NCBI RefSeq assembly: GCF_002210345.1
Contig: NZ_MWQI01000001.1
Coordinates: forward strand, 496,001-560,000
Source: Fibrobacter sp. UWB4
GTDB taxonomy: Bacteria; Fibrobacterota; Fibrobacteria; Fibrobacterales; Fibrobacteraceae
Direction: 5' to 3'
DNA length: 64,000 nt
Shown here: positions 17,939 to 26,374 of the stretch, piece by piece
How the letters are laid out: each line of letters opens with the position of its first letter
Position numbering within the stretch: position 1 is the first letter of the stretch
Program-made: the position numbers and the translations under genes
Notes under the pieces: generated by a model
What the model saw: only the letters and a program-made list of their open reading frames with translations
The model's database searches: none
Told to the model about the DNA's origin: nothing

Positions 17939-18132
17939 ATGAAACTCCTTTTCTGAAAATGTGGTTTTATCATTGCTCCGATTCTAAATATATTCAAATG
18001 ACGTAGGAAAACTTAAATTTTTGTTACAATTATATTCCAAGATGGAATCCTAGTGCGTGAACTTGACGAATCTTTATAAATAGATTACTTTTTGTGCAGT
18101 AAAACAGATGTTCACTACAAGGCGACTCGCGT

Positions 18133-20556
18133 ATGGAAAAATGCCCTCAAAAAAGCGAAAATGTTGAAAACTCCCTCGAATGGGAGCGTTCCCGCCTGGA
18201 CAAGGAACAGCTTGAGGCGGTCGAGACGACCGAGGGCTACGTGCGCGTGGTGGCGGGTGCTGGGTCGGGCAAGACTAGGACGCTGACGCACCGCTATCTG
18301 TATCTCGTGAAGGAAATGGGTATTTCGCCTGCGAACATTCTCTGCGTGACATTCACGAACAAGGCGGCTGCCGAAATGAAAAAGCGCATCCGCTCGATTC
18401 TGGGCGGCGACGACAGCGGCTACATTTCGACGTTCCACGGCTTTTGTGTGCGTTTTTTGCGTGAAGAAATCCATGTGCTGAATTATCCGAAGGAATTCAT
18501 GATTCTGGACGAGGATGACCAGAAGTCGCTTTTGCGCAAGGCGTATGCGGATTTGGGGTTCTCGCTCAAGGATTTGAAAATTAGTAGTGTCCTTGATTTT
18601 GTGGGTGGCCGCAAGGCGAATGATATTAATTATGTGTCTCTGTTTGCGGAACACTTGGCGGATGAGGAGAATGCATCGGCTGCCGGGAATGCGCCGGCGG
18701 TTGAAAACGAGAAGCGCGAGCATCTGGTGGAACTTGCGGACGAGGCTCCGGACAAGTGGATGGCTGTTTATTACCGCTATTTGTACGAGCAGAAGAAAAA
18801 TTACGCGCTTGATTTTGACGACTTGATTCTGGTGACGCTATATATTCTGGAAAATTTCCCGGAAAAGCTCGACAAGTGGCGCAAGCGCATGATGTACGTG
18901 ATGGTCGATGAATACCAGGATATTGACGGGCAACAGTACCGCTTGGCGGATTTGCTTTCGAGTTACCACAAAAATTTATTTGTAGTGGGCGATCCGGATC
19001 AGACGATTTATGGCTGGCGCGGTGCCGATATCAATCGCATTTTGGAATTTGACCAGTTCCATAAAGGCACGAAGACGATTCTGTTGCAGAACAACTACCG
19101 CTCGACTCCGAGCATTTTGAAGGTGCCGGATGCGGTTATCAAGAATAACAAGTACCGAATCGAGAAAGTCTTGAGGCCTGTCCGTGCAGGCGGCAAGACT
19201 CCTGTTTTTTACCATGCAAAGAACACTCGCGAAGAAGCGAAATGGATTGTAGAACGCATCCAGAATGCGGTACAGAATTCTGTGAAAAATGGTGCTGGTG
19301 GCGTACATTACAAGGATATTGCGGTCTTGTACCGTATGCATTCGCAGTCGCGTTCTGTCGAAGAAGCGCTGATGTCGGAGTCTATCCCGTACAAGGTCTA
19401 TAGCGGTGTAGGCTTTTACCAGCGCAAGGAAATCAAGGATATCATTTGCTATTTGCGGATGCTCGTGTATGCCGACGACTTGTCGTTTATCCGGACGGTG
19501 AATACGCCAAAGCGCCAGTTCGGGCCGAAGAAACTTGCAATTTTGCAGGCGTTTGCAGATACGCGCAAAGTTGGACTTTACGAGGCTCTGCTTGAAATTG
19601 TGTACGAGGCGGGGCGCTTGAACGATGTGGCGCCTGATGTCACGACGCAGGCGGAACTTTCGTCGGTTGGCAATGATCATCGGAAAGTCGATTTTGACTG
19701 CAAGGAATTCTTGTCGAGAAGCAATGTCGTTGAATACGTGAAGCTGATTGAAAAGTACCGTTCGCGTTATAAGGATATGCGCGTCTCGGAATTGCTTTCG
19801 AAGATGCTTCGTGAGACGAAGTACGAGGAAATGCTTCGCTTGGATGGCGATGAAGACCGCTTGGACAATCTTGCGGAACTCAAGCAGGGGATTCTCGAAT
19901 TCGAGAATTACTACGAAGAAGATGCTTCGCTGGATGAGTATTTGCAGAACATCGTGCTGTTCACGAATGCGGATGAAGATTCGCAGGAAAAGGACCGTGT
20001 GCAGCTCATGACGATCCACAATGCGAAGGGATTGGAATTCCCGTACGTTTTTGTGTGCGGCTTGAACGAGGGCTTTTTCCCGGTGAAGCGTGTGCAGAAC
20101 AAAATTCAGCTTGAAGAAGAACGCAGGCTTGCGTATGTGGCGTTCACGCGCGCCGAAAATGTGCTATGCCTGAGCGATGCTGAAGATGGCGTGGCGGGCG
20201 AGAGCGGGTCGCGCTATCCGTCGAGATTCTTGCTAGAAATGGACATGGGCGAGCTAGATGTGGCGCGTGGATTCTCGGATGATTTGCTTTTGGCGGCACG
20301 GGACTTTATTGCAGAAGCGGACCGCAATCGCGATTTGATGGGCGATTTTGATGAGGACGAGAGTCTTGGCGTGGTAAAGAAAGCGCCTACGGCAGAATTT
20401 GCGGTAGGCAATCGTGTGGTACACAAGATTTTTGGAATCGGGACTGTCAGCGCTGTTGACAAAAAGAATTTCTGCTACGAAATTACTTTTGACAAGTTTG
20501 CGACCCCGCGCTCGATTCAATTCGATTTCCCGCTAGTTTTGTCATCCCCGACTTGA
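18133..20556 (+). CDS. UvrD/PcrA/Rep-family ATP-dependent DNA helicase
   Basis: Superfamily 1A 3'-5' helicase for repair and replication-fork maintenance, 807 aa. Seen in order: Q motif LDKEQLEAV, Walker A VAGAGSGKTRTL (near residue 40), motif Ia CVTFTNKAA, GYISTFHGFCVRFLR, motif II MVDEYQDID, motif III VVGDPDQTIYGWRGA, motif IV LQNNYRST, motif V VQLMTIHNAKGLEFPYVF, motif VI EERRLAYVAFTRAE. After the motor comes a Tudor-like tail (GNRVVHKIFGIGTVSAVD) as in PcrA. The last residues (VLSSPT) and the stop codon come from a palindromic repeat that begins at about 20539. The start lacks an obvious Shine-Dalgarno. Confidence 0.94.
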   Translation: MEKCPQKSENVENSLEWERSRLDKEQLEAVETTEGYVRVVAGAGSGKTRTLTHRYLYLVKEMGISPANILCVTFTNKAAAEMKKRIRSILGGDDSGYISTFHGFCVRFLREEIHVLNYPKEFMILDEDDQKSLLRKAYADLGFSLKDLKISSVLDFVGGRKANDINYVSLFAEHLADEENASAAGNAPAVENEKREHLVELADEAPDKWMAVYYRYLYEQKKNYALDFDDLILVTLYILENFPEKLDKWRKRMMYVMVDEYQDIDGQQYRLADLLSSYHKNLFVVGDPDQTIYGWRGADINRILEFDQFHKGTKTILLQNNYRSTPSILKVPDAVIKNNKYRIEKVLRPVRAGGKTPVFYHAKNTREEAKWIVERIQNAVQNSVKNGAGGVHYKDIAVLYRMHSQSRSVEEALMSESIPYKVYSGVGFYQRKEIKDIICYLRMLVYADDLSFIRTVNTPKRQFGPKKLAILQAFADTRKVGLYEALLEIVYEAGRLNDVAPDVTTQAELSSVGNDHRKVDFDCKEFLSRSNVVEYVKLIEKYRSRYKDMRVSELLSKMLRETKYEEMLRLDGDEDRLDNLAELKQGILEFENYYEEDASLDEYLQNIVLFTNADEDSQEKDRVQLMTIHNAKGLEFPYVFVCGLNEGFFPVKRVQNKIQLEEERRLAYVAFTRAENVLCLSDAEDGVAGESGSRYPSRFLLEMDMGELDVARGFSDDLLLAARDFIAEADRNRDLMGDFDEDESLGVVKKAPTAEFAVGNRVVHKIFGIGTVSAVDKKNFCYEITFDKFATPRSIQFDFPLVLSSPT

Positions 20557-20606
20557 TCTCTTTGACTACTTGCAGCTATGCTGCTTAGTAGTCATGATCC
20601 GCGTAT
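20539..20606. repeat. nested palindromic repeat at the uvrD 3' end
   Basis: A shell GTCATCCCCGACTTGATC ... GATCCGCGTATGGGG encloses an inner hairpin GACTAC-tt-GCAGC-tat-GCTGC-tta-GTAGTC (20564-20593). The shell overlaps the last codons of the helicase gene. Confidence 0.6.
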
Positions 20607-20637
20607 GGGGAGGGGAACTCCTTTTCAAAAACAGATG

Positions 20638-20690
20638 GAGATGCCCGCTTACTTCGACTGCGCTCAGCACAGGCTCTGGCGGGCATGACA
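20638..20690. repeat. 53-bp GATGCCCG-type repeat, copy 1
   Basis: GGAGATGCCCGC ... GCGGGCATGACA with a 25-bp insert containing CTTCGACTGCGCTCAGC. A copy differing at about one base lies at 60662-60715. Confidence 0.8.
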
Positions 20691-20692
20691 TT

Positions 20693-21796
20693 TTAGCGGC
20701 GTTCGTAGCGCATCGGCTTGAGCTGCTTGATGACATCGCGGAGTTCCTTGGGGAGCGGGCAATCGAAAACTTTGTGTTCGCCTTGCCAATCGAATTCCAG
20801 GCGGCAGCTGTGCAAGAATAAACGGTTCAGGCCGAACAGCTTTTTGACTTCGCGATTGAGCGCGAAATCGCCGTAACGCGTATCGCCAAGAAGCGGATGC
20901 CCGATGCTAGCGAAATGCGCGCGGATCTGGTGCATGCGGCCCGTTTCGAGCTTGATTTTCACGAGATCGTAGCCTTCGTAATGTTGCTTGACGCGGTAAT
21001 GCGTGATGGCCTTCTGTGCGTTTTCGTCATCTTGGCCGACGAGCATCTTGCTGCCCTTGGCGCTGTCTGTGCGCAGGAGCGATTCGCTGATGGTGCCGCG
21101 GTCTTTCTTGAGGTTGCCTTTGACGAGCGCAAAGTAGAACTTGTCCACGACATGTTCGCGAATCATGCGGGTAAAGTCTCGAAGCGTGTCGCCGTGGAGA
21201 GCTGCAATGATGAGGCCGGAAGTTTCCTGGTCGAGGCGGTGGGCGATGGTCGGCTTGAAATCGAGACCTTCGCTACGTCCCCATTCCCAGAGGTATTCCA
21301 CGAGACTTTCACCTGGGCGCGTACCGCTGCCCGGCTGGCTTGCAAGTCCCGAGGGCTTGTTCACAATCACGTAATCTTCGGTTTGCACGACGAGGTCGAG
21401 TTCATGAGCGCCCCAGTGTGCCTGCTTCTCGGCACCTGTGAGGTGGCGGCCCCAAGTGGACTTGTTCTTGGCAAATCCTGTTGCATTTTTTGCATCGGGG
21501 CGTTGCGGGGTGTCCCCGCTCGAAGGGGTAGCGGGAGCCGCTTCGGCGGCGGAAGCGAGGGGAAGGCTTTCCCCCTTTTTGTCGTCTTCACTTACCGATT
21601 TGAAGTTTTCGTAAATGTTGACCACGTCGCCTTCGACGAGCATCTGGTTTGCCTTGCCGACAACGCCGTTTACACGGACTTTCTTTTTGCGGATGACTGC
21701 GAAGAACACCGAGAGAGATTCTTCGGGGAATGCCTTGCGGAGGAAACGGTCAAGGCGCATGTTAGCAAAATTGCGATCGATAGTACGTGTAATCAT
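20693..21796 (-). CDS. RluA-family 23S rRNA pseudouridine synthase
   Basis: A 367-aa pseudouridine synthase related to RluC/RluD. Residues 1-60 are an S4 RNA-binding domain (RLDRFLRKAFPE, VRVNGVVGKANQMLVEGD). Residues about 65-125 are an unusual low-complexity linker rich in Ala, Ser and Lys. The catalytic domain follows with VNKPSGLASQPG, the catalytic motif AHRLDQETSGLI (Asp as nucleophile), and KIKLETGRMHQIRAHFASIGHPLLGD. Which uridines it modifies cannot be told. Converges with uvrD. Confidence 0.92.
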   Translation of the reverse strand: MITRTIDRNFANMRLDRFLRKAFPEESLSVFFAVIRKKKVRVNGVVGKANQMLVEGDVVNIYENFKSVSEDDKKGESLPLASAAEAAPATPSSGDTPQRPDAKNATGFAKNKSTWGRHLTGAEKQAHWGAHELDLVVQTEDYVIVNKPSGLASQPGSGTRPGESLVEYLWEWGRSEGLDFKPTIAHRLDQETSGLIIAALHGDTLRDFTRMIREHVVDKFYFALVKGNLKKDRGTISESLLRTDSAKGSKMLVGQDDENAQKAITHYRVKQHYEGYDLVKIKLETGRMHQIRAHFASIGHPLLGDTRYGDFALNREVKKLFGLNRLFLHSCRLEFDWQGEHKVFDCPLPKELRDVIKQLKPMRYERR

Positions 21797-21800
21797 TTTA

Positions 21801-21832
21801 TAGTTACTAGTTAATAGTTGGTAGTTACTAGG
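21801..21832. repeat. TAGTTACTAG-type intergenic repeat
   Basis: AT-rich run of TAGTTACTAG, TTAATAG, TTGGTAGTTACTAGG; related run at 60743-60772. Confidence 0.45.
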
Positions 21833-21846
21833 ATTGATGCAAAGAT

Positions 21847-21919
21847 TGTCATGCCCGAATTAGTCGGGAATCTCCCGTTATTAAGATAGGAGATTCCCGC
21901 TCGGAGGCGGGAATGACAT
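21847..21919. repeat. inverted pair of CCCG-type palindromic repeats
   Basis: TGTCATGCCCGAATTAGTCGG ... TCTCCCG (left) faces GGAGATTCCCGC ... GCGGGAATGACA (right); the two units are inverted with respect to each other, and each is itself a hairpin. Confidence 0.75.
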
Positions 21920-21932
21920 AGTGCGTTTTTCA

Positions 21933-23588
21933 TTACTTGCATCTCCTGGCATAGTGTGCAAGTCGTACGCCGTCCGCGGCACTGGTGACGATTCCGCCTG
22001 CGTAGCCGGCTCCTTCGCCGAGGACGAAGAGTCCTTGGGTGTTTACGCTTTCGAGTGTATCGTTGTTGCGCGTGATGCGGAGTGGTGAACTGGTGCGCGT
22101 TTCGGGGGCGACGATCAGGCCTTCGTTGATGAATCCCGGAATTTTGCGGTCAAAATTTTGGAAGCCTTCGGCGAGACTTTGGCAAATCGTCTTGTCCATC
22201 CAGTCCCACAGATTGCTTGGCACAAGCCCGCAAGGGTAGGTGGATTTGGGGAGCGTTTTGTCTTCGCTGTGGGCGAGGAAGCTCTTGATCGTTTGCGCGG
22301 GCGCGGCGTAAACTTTTCCGCCAACGTTGTAGGCGTCGGTTTCGATTTTTCGTTGCAAGTCGAGACCGCCAAAAAGCGAACCGCTTGAAGGAATGTCGAA
22401 GCCTTCGGCGCCTGCTGTAATCGGGACGGCGATGGCCCCGTTAGCGAATGCACCGTTGCGGCGGCTATAGCTCATGCCGTTTGTCGCAAGTGTTCCCGGT
22501 TCCGAGGCACATGGCACAAGGACTCCGCCGGGGCACATGCAAAAGCTGTAGGCGCTTGAAGTCTTGTTGATTGTCGGCGTGGCGAGGAAATATTCGGCGG
22601 CTCCGGTGAGTCTTGTATCGACGTTCAGCCCGAGCTGTCGCATGTTGATGAGCGACTGCGGGTGTTCAACGCGGACGCCCATGGCGAACGCCTTGCTTTC
22701 GAGAGTCACGCCGCGAGCGTGGAGCATCTCGTAAACGCTACGTGCGGAATGCCCGACCGCAAGGACCAGCGCTTCGCACGGTTGCCAATGAGATTCGGCG
22801 GTTCCTGTGCCTGCGCTTGTCATTCCCGCGCATGCGGAAATCTCCCTTAGCTTGATCGCGCAGATTCGCCCGTGCTTGATTTCAATGTCTTCAAGGCTTG
22901 TGTTGAAATGGATATGCCCGCCGAGGCTGACAATCTCGGCGCGGACTTGACGCAACATGAGTACGAGTTTGTCTGTGCCGATGTGCGGCTTTGCAAACGT
23001 GACAACACTTTCGTCAACGCCGAAGTCCACCATGTCCTTGAGTACGGTTTCGCTGAACAGGTTGCGGCTACGGGTGTTGAGCTTGCCATCGCTGAATGCG
23101 CCAGCTCCACCTTCACCAAATAGCACGTTGCTGTAGGCGTTGAACTTGCGGTCTACAAAGAATTTGCGGATGTCGCGAAAACGCTCTTCGACTTGTTTAC
23201 CTTGTTCATAAATATCGACGGAAAACCCTTTGCGCAAAAGGTGTAGCGCCGCCCAGAGTCCGCTAGGCCCAGCTCCAACCACATCCACGTGGCTAGCCAT
23301 CGCTACAGTGTCTTTTAACGGTTCAGCATCGAGGCTGCGGATTTCGCGTTTGGATTCGATCAGCCCACGGGCGTTGTTCCCCGAGGCTCGGACTTTGCGC
23401 TTTAGGTCGAAAACGACATTGTAGGACCAGTGCAAGTCGCCTTTGCGTCGGGAGTCCAGCGAAAAACGTTCGACTTCGAGATTGAAGATTTCTTCGGGGT
23501 TCACTCGGAGCGTCTTGGCGAGCGCAAGACGGACTTCGCCTTTTTTTTCAAGGGCGACAGCAAGTTCTCTGTAGCGATATGTAAACAT
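21933..23588 (-). CDS. FAD-dependent oxidoreductase, COG2509-like
   Basis: A 551-aa member of the uncharacterised FAD-dependent dehydrogenase group. An N-terminal domain of about 90 residues (VEVRLALAKTLRVNPEEIFNLEV region) precedes the dinucleotide-binding fold VDVVGAGPSGLWAALHLLRKG with an acidic YEQG end. Later come FGEGGAGAFSDGKLNTRS, ALVLAVGHSARSVYEML, and the C-terminal FLVLGEGAGYAGGIVTSAADGVRLA FAD-closing type motif. Around residues 248-256 the sequence EISACAGMTSA is encoded by a palindromic repeat inserted in frame (22819-22845). ATG 23588 is chosen; a GTG at 23597 is possible. Substrate unknown. Confidence 0.85.
   Translation of the reverse strand: MFTYRYRELAVALEKKGEVRLALAKTLRVNPEEIFNLEVERFSLDSRRKGDLHWSYNVVFDLKRKVRASGNNARGLIESKREIRSLDAEPLKDTVAMASHVDVVGAGPSGLWAALHLLRKGFSVDIYEQGKQVEERFRDIRKFFVDRKFNAYSNVLFGEGGAGAFSDGKLNTRSRNLFSETVLKDMVDFGVDESVVTFAKPHIGTDKLVLMLRQVRAEIVSLGGHIHFNTSLEDIEIKHGRICAIKLREISACAGMTSAGTGTAESHWQPCEALVLAVGHSARSVYEMLHARGVTLESKAFAMGVRVEHPQSLINMRQLGLNVDTRLTGAAEYFLATPTINKTSSAYSFCMCPGGVLVPCASEPGTLATNGMSYSRRNGAFANGAIAVPITAGAEGFDIPSSGSLFGGLDLQRKIETDAYNVGGKVYAAPAQTIKSFLAHSEDKTLPKSTYPCGLVPSNLWDWMDKTICQSLAEGFQNFDRKIPGFINEGLIVAPETRTSSPLRITRNNDTLESVNTQGLFVLGEGAGYAGGIVTSAADGVRLAHYARRCK
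22819..22845. repeat. CCCG-type repeat inside a coding sequence
   Basis: TGTCATTCCCGCGCATGCGG followed by AAATCTC matches the intergenic family (compare 21847-21919) but lies in frame within the FAD oxidoreductase gene. Confidence 0.7.
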
Positions 23589-23634
23589 GTATGCCACAAA
23601 TTTAGAAATATGGCAAAAAAATAGTTTTTTGGAC

Positions 23635-23664
23635 TTGAGATTGTGGTTTACATTTTTTTATAAT
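23635..23664 (+). promoter_or_regulatory. sigma-70-type promoter for the UPF0371 gene
   Basis: TTGAGA (23635-23640), 18-bp spacer, TATAAT (23659-23664), 30 bp ahead of ATG 23694. Confidence 0.65.
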
Positions 23665-23693
23665 TGTGAAAACCCTAAAAATGGTAGTGATAT

Positions 23694-25178
23694 ATGTTTA
23701 AAGTTGGTTTTGATAACAATGCTTATCTAAAAACTCAATCTGAAAAAATTCAAGAACGTATCTCTAAATTTGGTGGTAAACTTTATCTTGAATTTGGTGG
23801 AAAACTTTTTGATGACCATCATGCAAGCCGCGTTTTGCCGGGCTTTGCTCCTGACTCCAAAATCCGCATGCTCGAAAAGCTCAAGGATAAGGCCGAAGTC
23901 ATCATCGCCATCAATGCTGGCGACATCGAAAAGAACAAGGTTCGTGGCGACCTCGGGATTACTTACGATCAAGACGTTCTTCGCCTGATTGACGCTTTCC
24001 GTGGTTATGGCCTTTATGTGAGCAGTGTGGTGCTGACCCGCTGGCAAGAACAGCCGAGCGCAGTTGCTTACCAGAAAAAGCTCGAAGGCCTTGGACTCAA
24101 GGTCTATCGCCATTATCCGATTGCCGGTTATCCGAGCAACATCCCGCTCGTGGTGAGCGATGACGGTTATGGCAAGAATGAATTTGTTGAAACTTCTCGC
24201 GAACTTGTGGTGGTGACCGCTCCGGGTCCGGGAAGTGGAAAGATGGCTGTCTGCCTCTCGCAAATTTATCATGAAAACAAGCGCGGTGTCAAGGCTGGCT
24301 ATGCCAAGTTTGAAACGTTCCCGATTTGGAACATCCCGCTCAAGCACCCGGTCAACCTCGCGTATGAAGCTGCAACGGCCGACTTGAACGACGTGAACAT
24401 GATTGACCCGTTCCACTTGGAAGCTTACGGCAAGACGACGATTAACTACAACCGTGACGTCGAAATCTTCCCGGTTCTGAACGCTCTCTTTACGCGCATC
24501 CTCGGTGAATCTCCGTACAAGAGCCCGACGGATATGGGGGTGAATATGGCTGGCAACTGCATCGTTGATGATGCTGCTGTTTGCGAAGCCGCCAATGCCG
24601 AAATCATCCGCCGTTACTACAATACTTTGTGCCAAGTCCGCAAGGGTAATGCCGATAAGGATCAAGTCTACAAGCTTGAACTTGTGATGGAACAGGCTCA
24701 CATCAGCGCTAAGGACCGCAAGGTTGCTGTCGCTGCTGTTGCCAAGGCTGAAGAAACGAACGGTCCGGCTGTTGCTATTGAACTGAACGATGGCACGATC
24801 ATCACGGGCAAGACTTCTTCGCTCCTCGGTGCATCTTCTGCTATGTTGCTTGATTCTCTCAAGCACTTGGCTGGCATCCCGGACGAAGTCCGACTGCTTT
24901 CTCCGATGGTGATTGAACCGATTCAGAACCTCAAGACCAAGCAGCTCGGCCACAACAACCCGCGCCTCCACATGGACGAAGTTCTCGTGGCACTCTCCGT
25001 TTGCGCTCTGACGGATTACAATGCAAAGATTGCGCTTGAAAAACTCCCGGAACTCCGCCATTGCGAAGTCCACTCCAGCGTGATCCTTTCGCAGGTTGAC
25101 GTTGGCGTGTTCCGCCGCCTCGGTGTGAACCTCACGTCGGAACCGAATTACCAGACGAGCAAGCTCTACCACGGGTAA
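23694..25178 (+). CDS. UPF0371 (DUF1846) family protein
   Basis: A 494-aa protein that matches the UPF0371/DUF1846 family over its whole length: GFDNNAYLKTQSEKIQERI at the start, GGKLFDDHHASRVLPGF, VVVTAPGPGSGKMAVCLSQ (a P-loop-like glycine-rich stretch near residue 180), FHLEAYGKTTINYNRDVE, and DMGVNMAGNCIVDD. The family has solved structures but no settled biochemical role that I can name. Own promoter upstream and a terminator hairpin downstream point to a single-gene unit. Strong codon bias suggests good expression. Confidence 0.9.
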   Translation: MFKVGFDNNAYLKTQSEKIQERISKFGGKLYLEFGGKLFDDHHASRVLPGFAPDSKIRMLEKLKDKAEVIIAINAGDIEKNKVRGDLGITYDQDVLRLIDAFRGYGLYVSSVVLTRWQEQPSAVAYQKKLEGLGLKVYRHYPIAGYPSNIPLVVSDDGYGKNEFVETSRELVVVTAPGPGSGKMAVCLSQIYHENKRGVKAGYAKFETFPIWNIPLKHPVNLAYEAATADLNDVNMIDPFHLEAYGKTTINYNRDVEIFPVLNALFTRILGESPYKSPTDMGVNMAGNCIVDDAAVCEAANAEIIRRYYNTLCQVRKGNADKDQVYKLELVMEQAHISAKDRKVAVAAVAKAEETNGPAVAIELNDGTIITGKTSSLLGASSAMLLDSLKHLAGIPDEVRLLSPMVIEPIQNLKTKQLGHNNPRLHMDEVLVALSVCALTDYNAKIALEKLPELRHCEVHSSVILSQVDVGVFRRLGVNLTSEPNYQTSKLYHG

Positions 25179-25219
25179 AGAACGTCCGCTAATCGGCGCA
25201 CATAGAAAACTTTACTAAA

Positions 25220-25253
25220 GATTATCGAGAAATCGGTAGTCTTTTTCTTTTTG
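25220..25253 (+). terminator. terminator of the UPF0371 gene
   Basis: Nine-bp stem GATTATCGA / TCGGTAGTC (with wobble pairs) on a GAAA tetraloop, followed by TTTTTCTTTTTG. Confidence 0.8.
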
Positions 25254-25296
25254 TTTGTATATTTAAAAAGTAATTTGATTAAAAGGATGGGTTTGA

Positions 25297-25689
25297 ATGG
25301 CTAATGGTAAAGTTTACGATGATGTTGAAGTTCACGATATGAACGATATGCATCGTGATAGGAAAACTGTGAAAACGGGGGATGAACAGAATGGCGCTCC
25401 CGTTGTCTGGAAAGCGCTTTCTGTAATTATCGCTATGCTTGCGGTGGTTTACGATTTATCTCCGATTGATGCTGTTCCCGATACGATTCCGCTGTTTGGC
25501 TGGCTTGATGATGTTGGCTTTACGGTGATGGCGGCACTGAACGCTTATCAGCAATTTGCCAAAGATCAGAATTCCATGGTTGTTCGCTTGGCAAAGTACG
25601 TCAAGTGGATGATGGTGGCTTTTATTGTGCTTGCGGGCGTTGCCGTTGGCGGACTGATAACAGCAATTATCGCGCTCGTTACGCACTAA
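25297..25689 (+). CDS. DUF1232 (YkvA-like) membrane protein
   Basis: A 130-aa protein with an acidic/charged first 40 residues and then the DUF1232 core: VVYDLSPIDAVPDTIPLFGWLDDVG, the hallmark DLxPDxxP..GxLDD pattern, followed by a C-terminal membrane helix (WMMVAFIVLAGVAVGGLITAI). Members are small inner membrane proteins of unknown role. Single gene. Confidence 0.85.
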   Translation: MANGKVYDDVEVHDMNDMHRDRKTVKTGDEQNGAPVVWKALSVIIAMLAVVYDLSPIDAVPDTIPLFGWLDDVGFTVMAALNAYQQFAKDQNSMVVRLAKYVKWMMVAFIVLAGVAVGGLITAIIALVTH

Positions 25690-25698
25690 TTATTGCAT

Positions 25699-25749
25699 TG
25701 TCATTCCGGTCGCTTTGTCACCCCGGACTAGTTCCGGGGCGGAATCTCC
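25699..25749. repeat. CCGG-type palindromic repeat
   Basis: TGTCATTCCGG ... CACCCCGGACTAGTTCCGGGG ... CGGAATCTCC: one palindrome (CCCCGGAACTAGTCCGGGG) nested in a looser one, just past the DUF1232 gene and next to the pdxT stop. Confidence 0.6.
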
Positions 25750-25750
25750 A

Positions 25751-26374
25751 TTAAGCAGCTTTCTTTGCTTGCATTCGATTTGCTTTCACAATTTCCTCCA
25801 CGAAATATTGGTGCACTCGTAAATCGCTATTGAGTTCCGGGTGGAAAGAAATAGCGAGTTGATTCCTGTATCGTACGGCGACAATTTGATTTTGGACGGT
25901 CGCTAGAATTTGCACATCCTGACTTGCGCGCTGTATGAGCGGGGCTCGGATGAACGTCATCGGGATTTTTCCGATTCCATCGAAATTTTCTTCGGTGTAG
26001 AAACTTCCAAGCTGCCGACCGTAGGCGTTGCGTTCTACAGTGACGGGCGTTGTCGCAAAATACGTGTGACCATCGTTGCTGAGTTTGTCTGCCAGTAAAA
26101 TGAGGCCTGCGCAAGTCCCGAATGTCGGGAGTCCGCTTTCGATGCGTTCGCGTAAAGGTTCAAAAAGTCCGAGTTCCTGCAAGAGTTTTCCTTGCACGGT
26201 GCTTTCGCCGCCGGGGAGAACGAGTCCGTCAAAATCTTGTTCTAAATCGCGGAGCTGACGAATTTCAAACGTCTCGACTCCGAGCTTTTCAAGCGACGTT
26301 CGGTGTTCTGCAAATGCACCTTGCACGGCGAGCACGCCGATTTTAATGTGGTTGTTTGTTTTGTTTTCGCTCAT
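25751..26374 (-). CDS. pdxT: pyridoxal 5'-phosphate synthase glutaminase subunit
   Basis: Glutaminase half of the DXP-independent vitamin B6 synthase; it releases ammonia from glutamine for PdxS. The 207-aa protein has IGVLAVQGAFAEHRTSLEKLG, the PGGESTVQGKLL oxyanion segment, the nucleophile in FGTCAGLILLA, and the His-Glu pair in SFHPELNSD. It follows pdxS with no gap (stop and start are adjacent), so translation is likely coupled. Confidence 0.96.
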   Translation of the reverse strand: MSENKTNNHIKIGVLAVQGAFAEHRTSLEKLGVETFEIRQLRDLEQDFDGLVLPGGESTVQGKLLQELGLFEPLRERIESGLPTFGTCAGLILLADKLSNDGHTYFATTPVTVERNAYGRQLGSFYTEENFDGIGKIPMTFIRAPLIQRASQDVQILATVQNQIVAVRYRNQLAISFHPELNSDLRVHQYFVEEIVKANRMQAKKAA

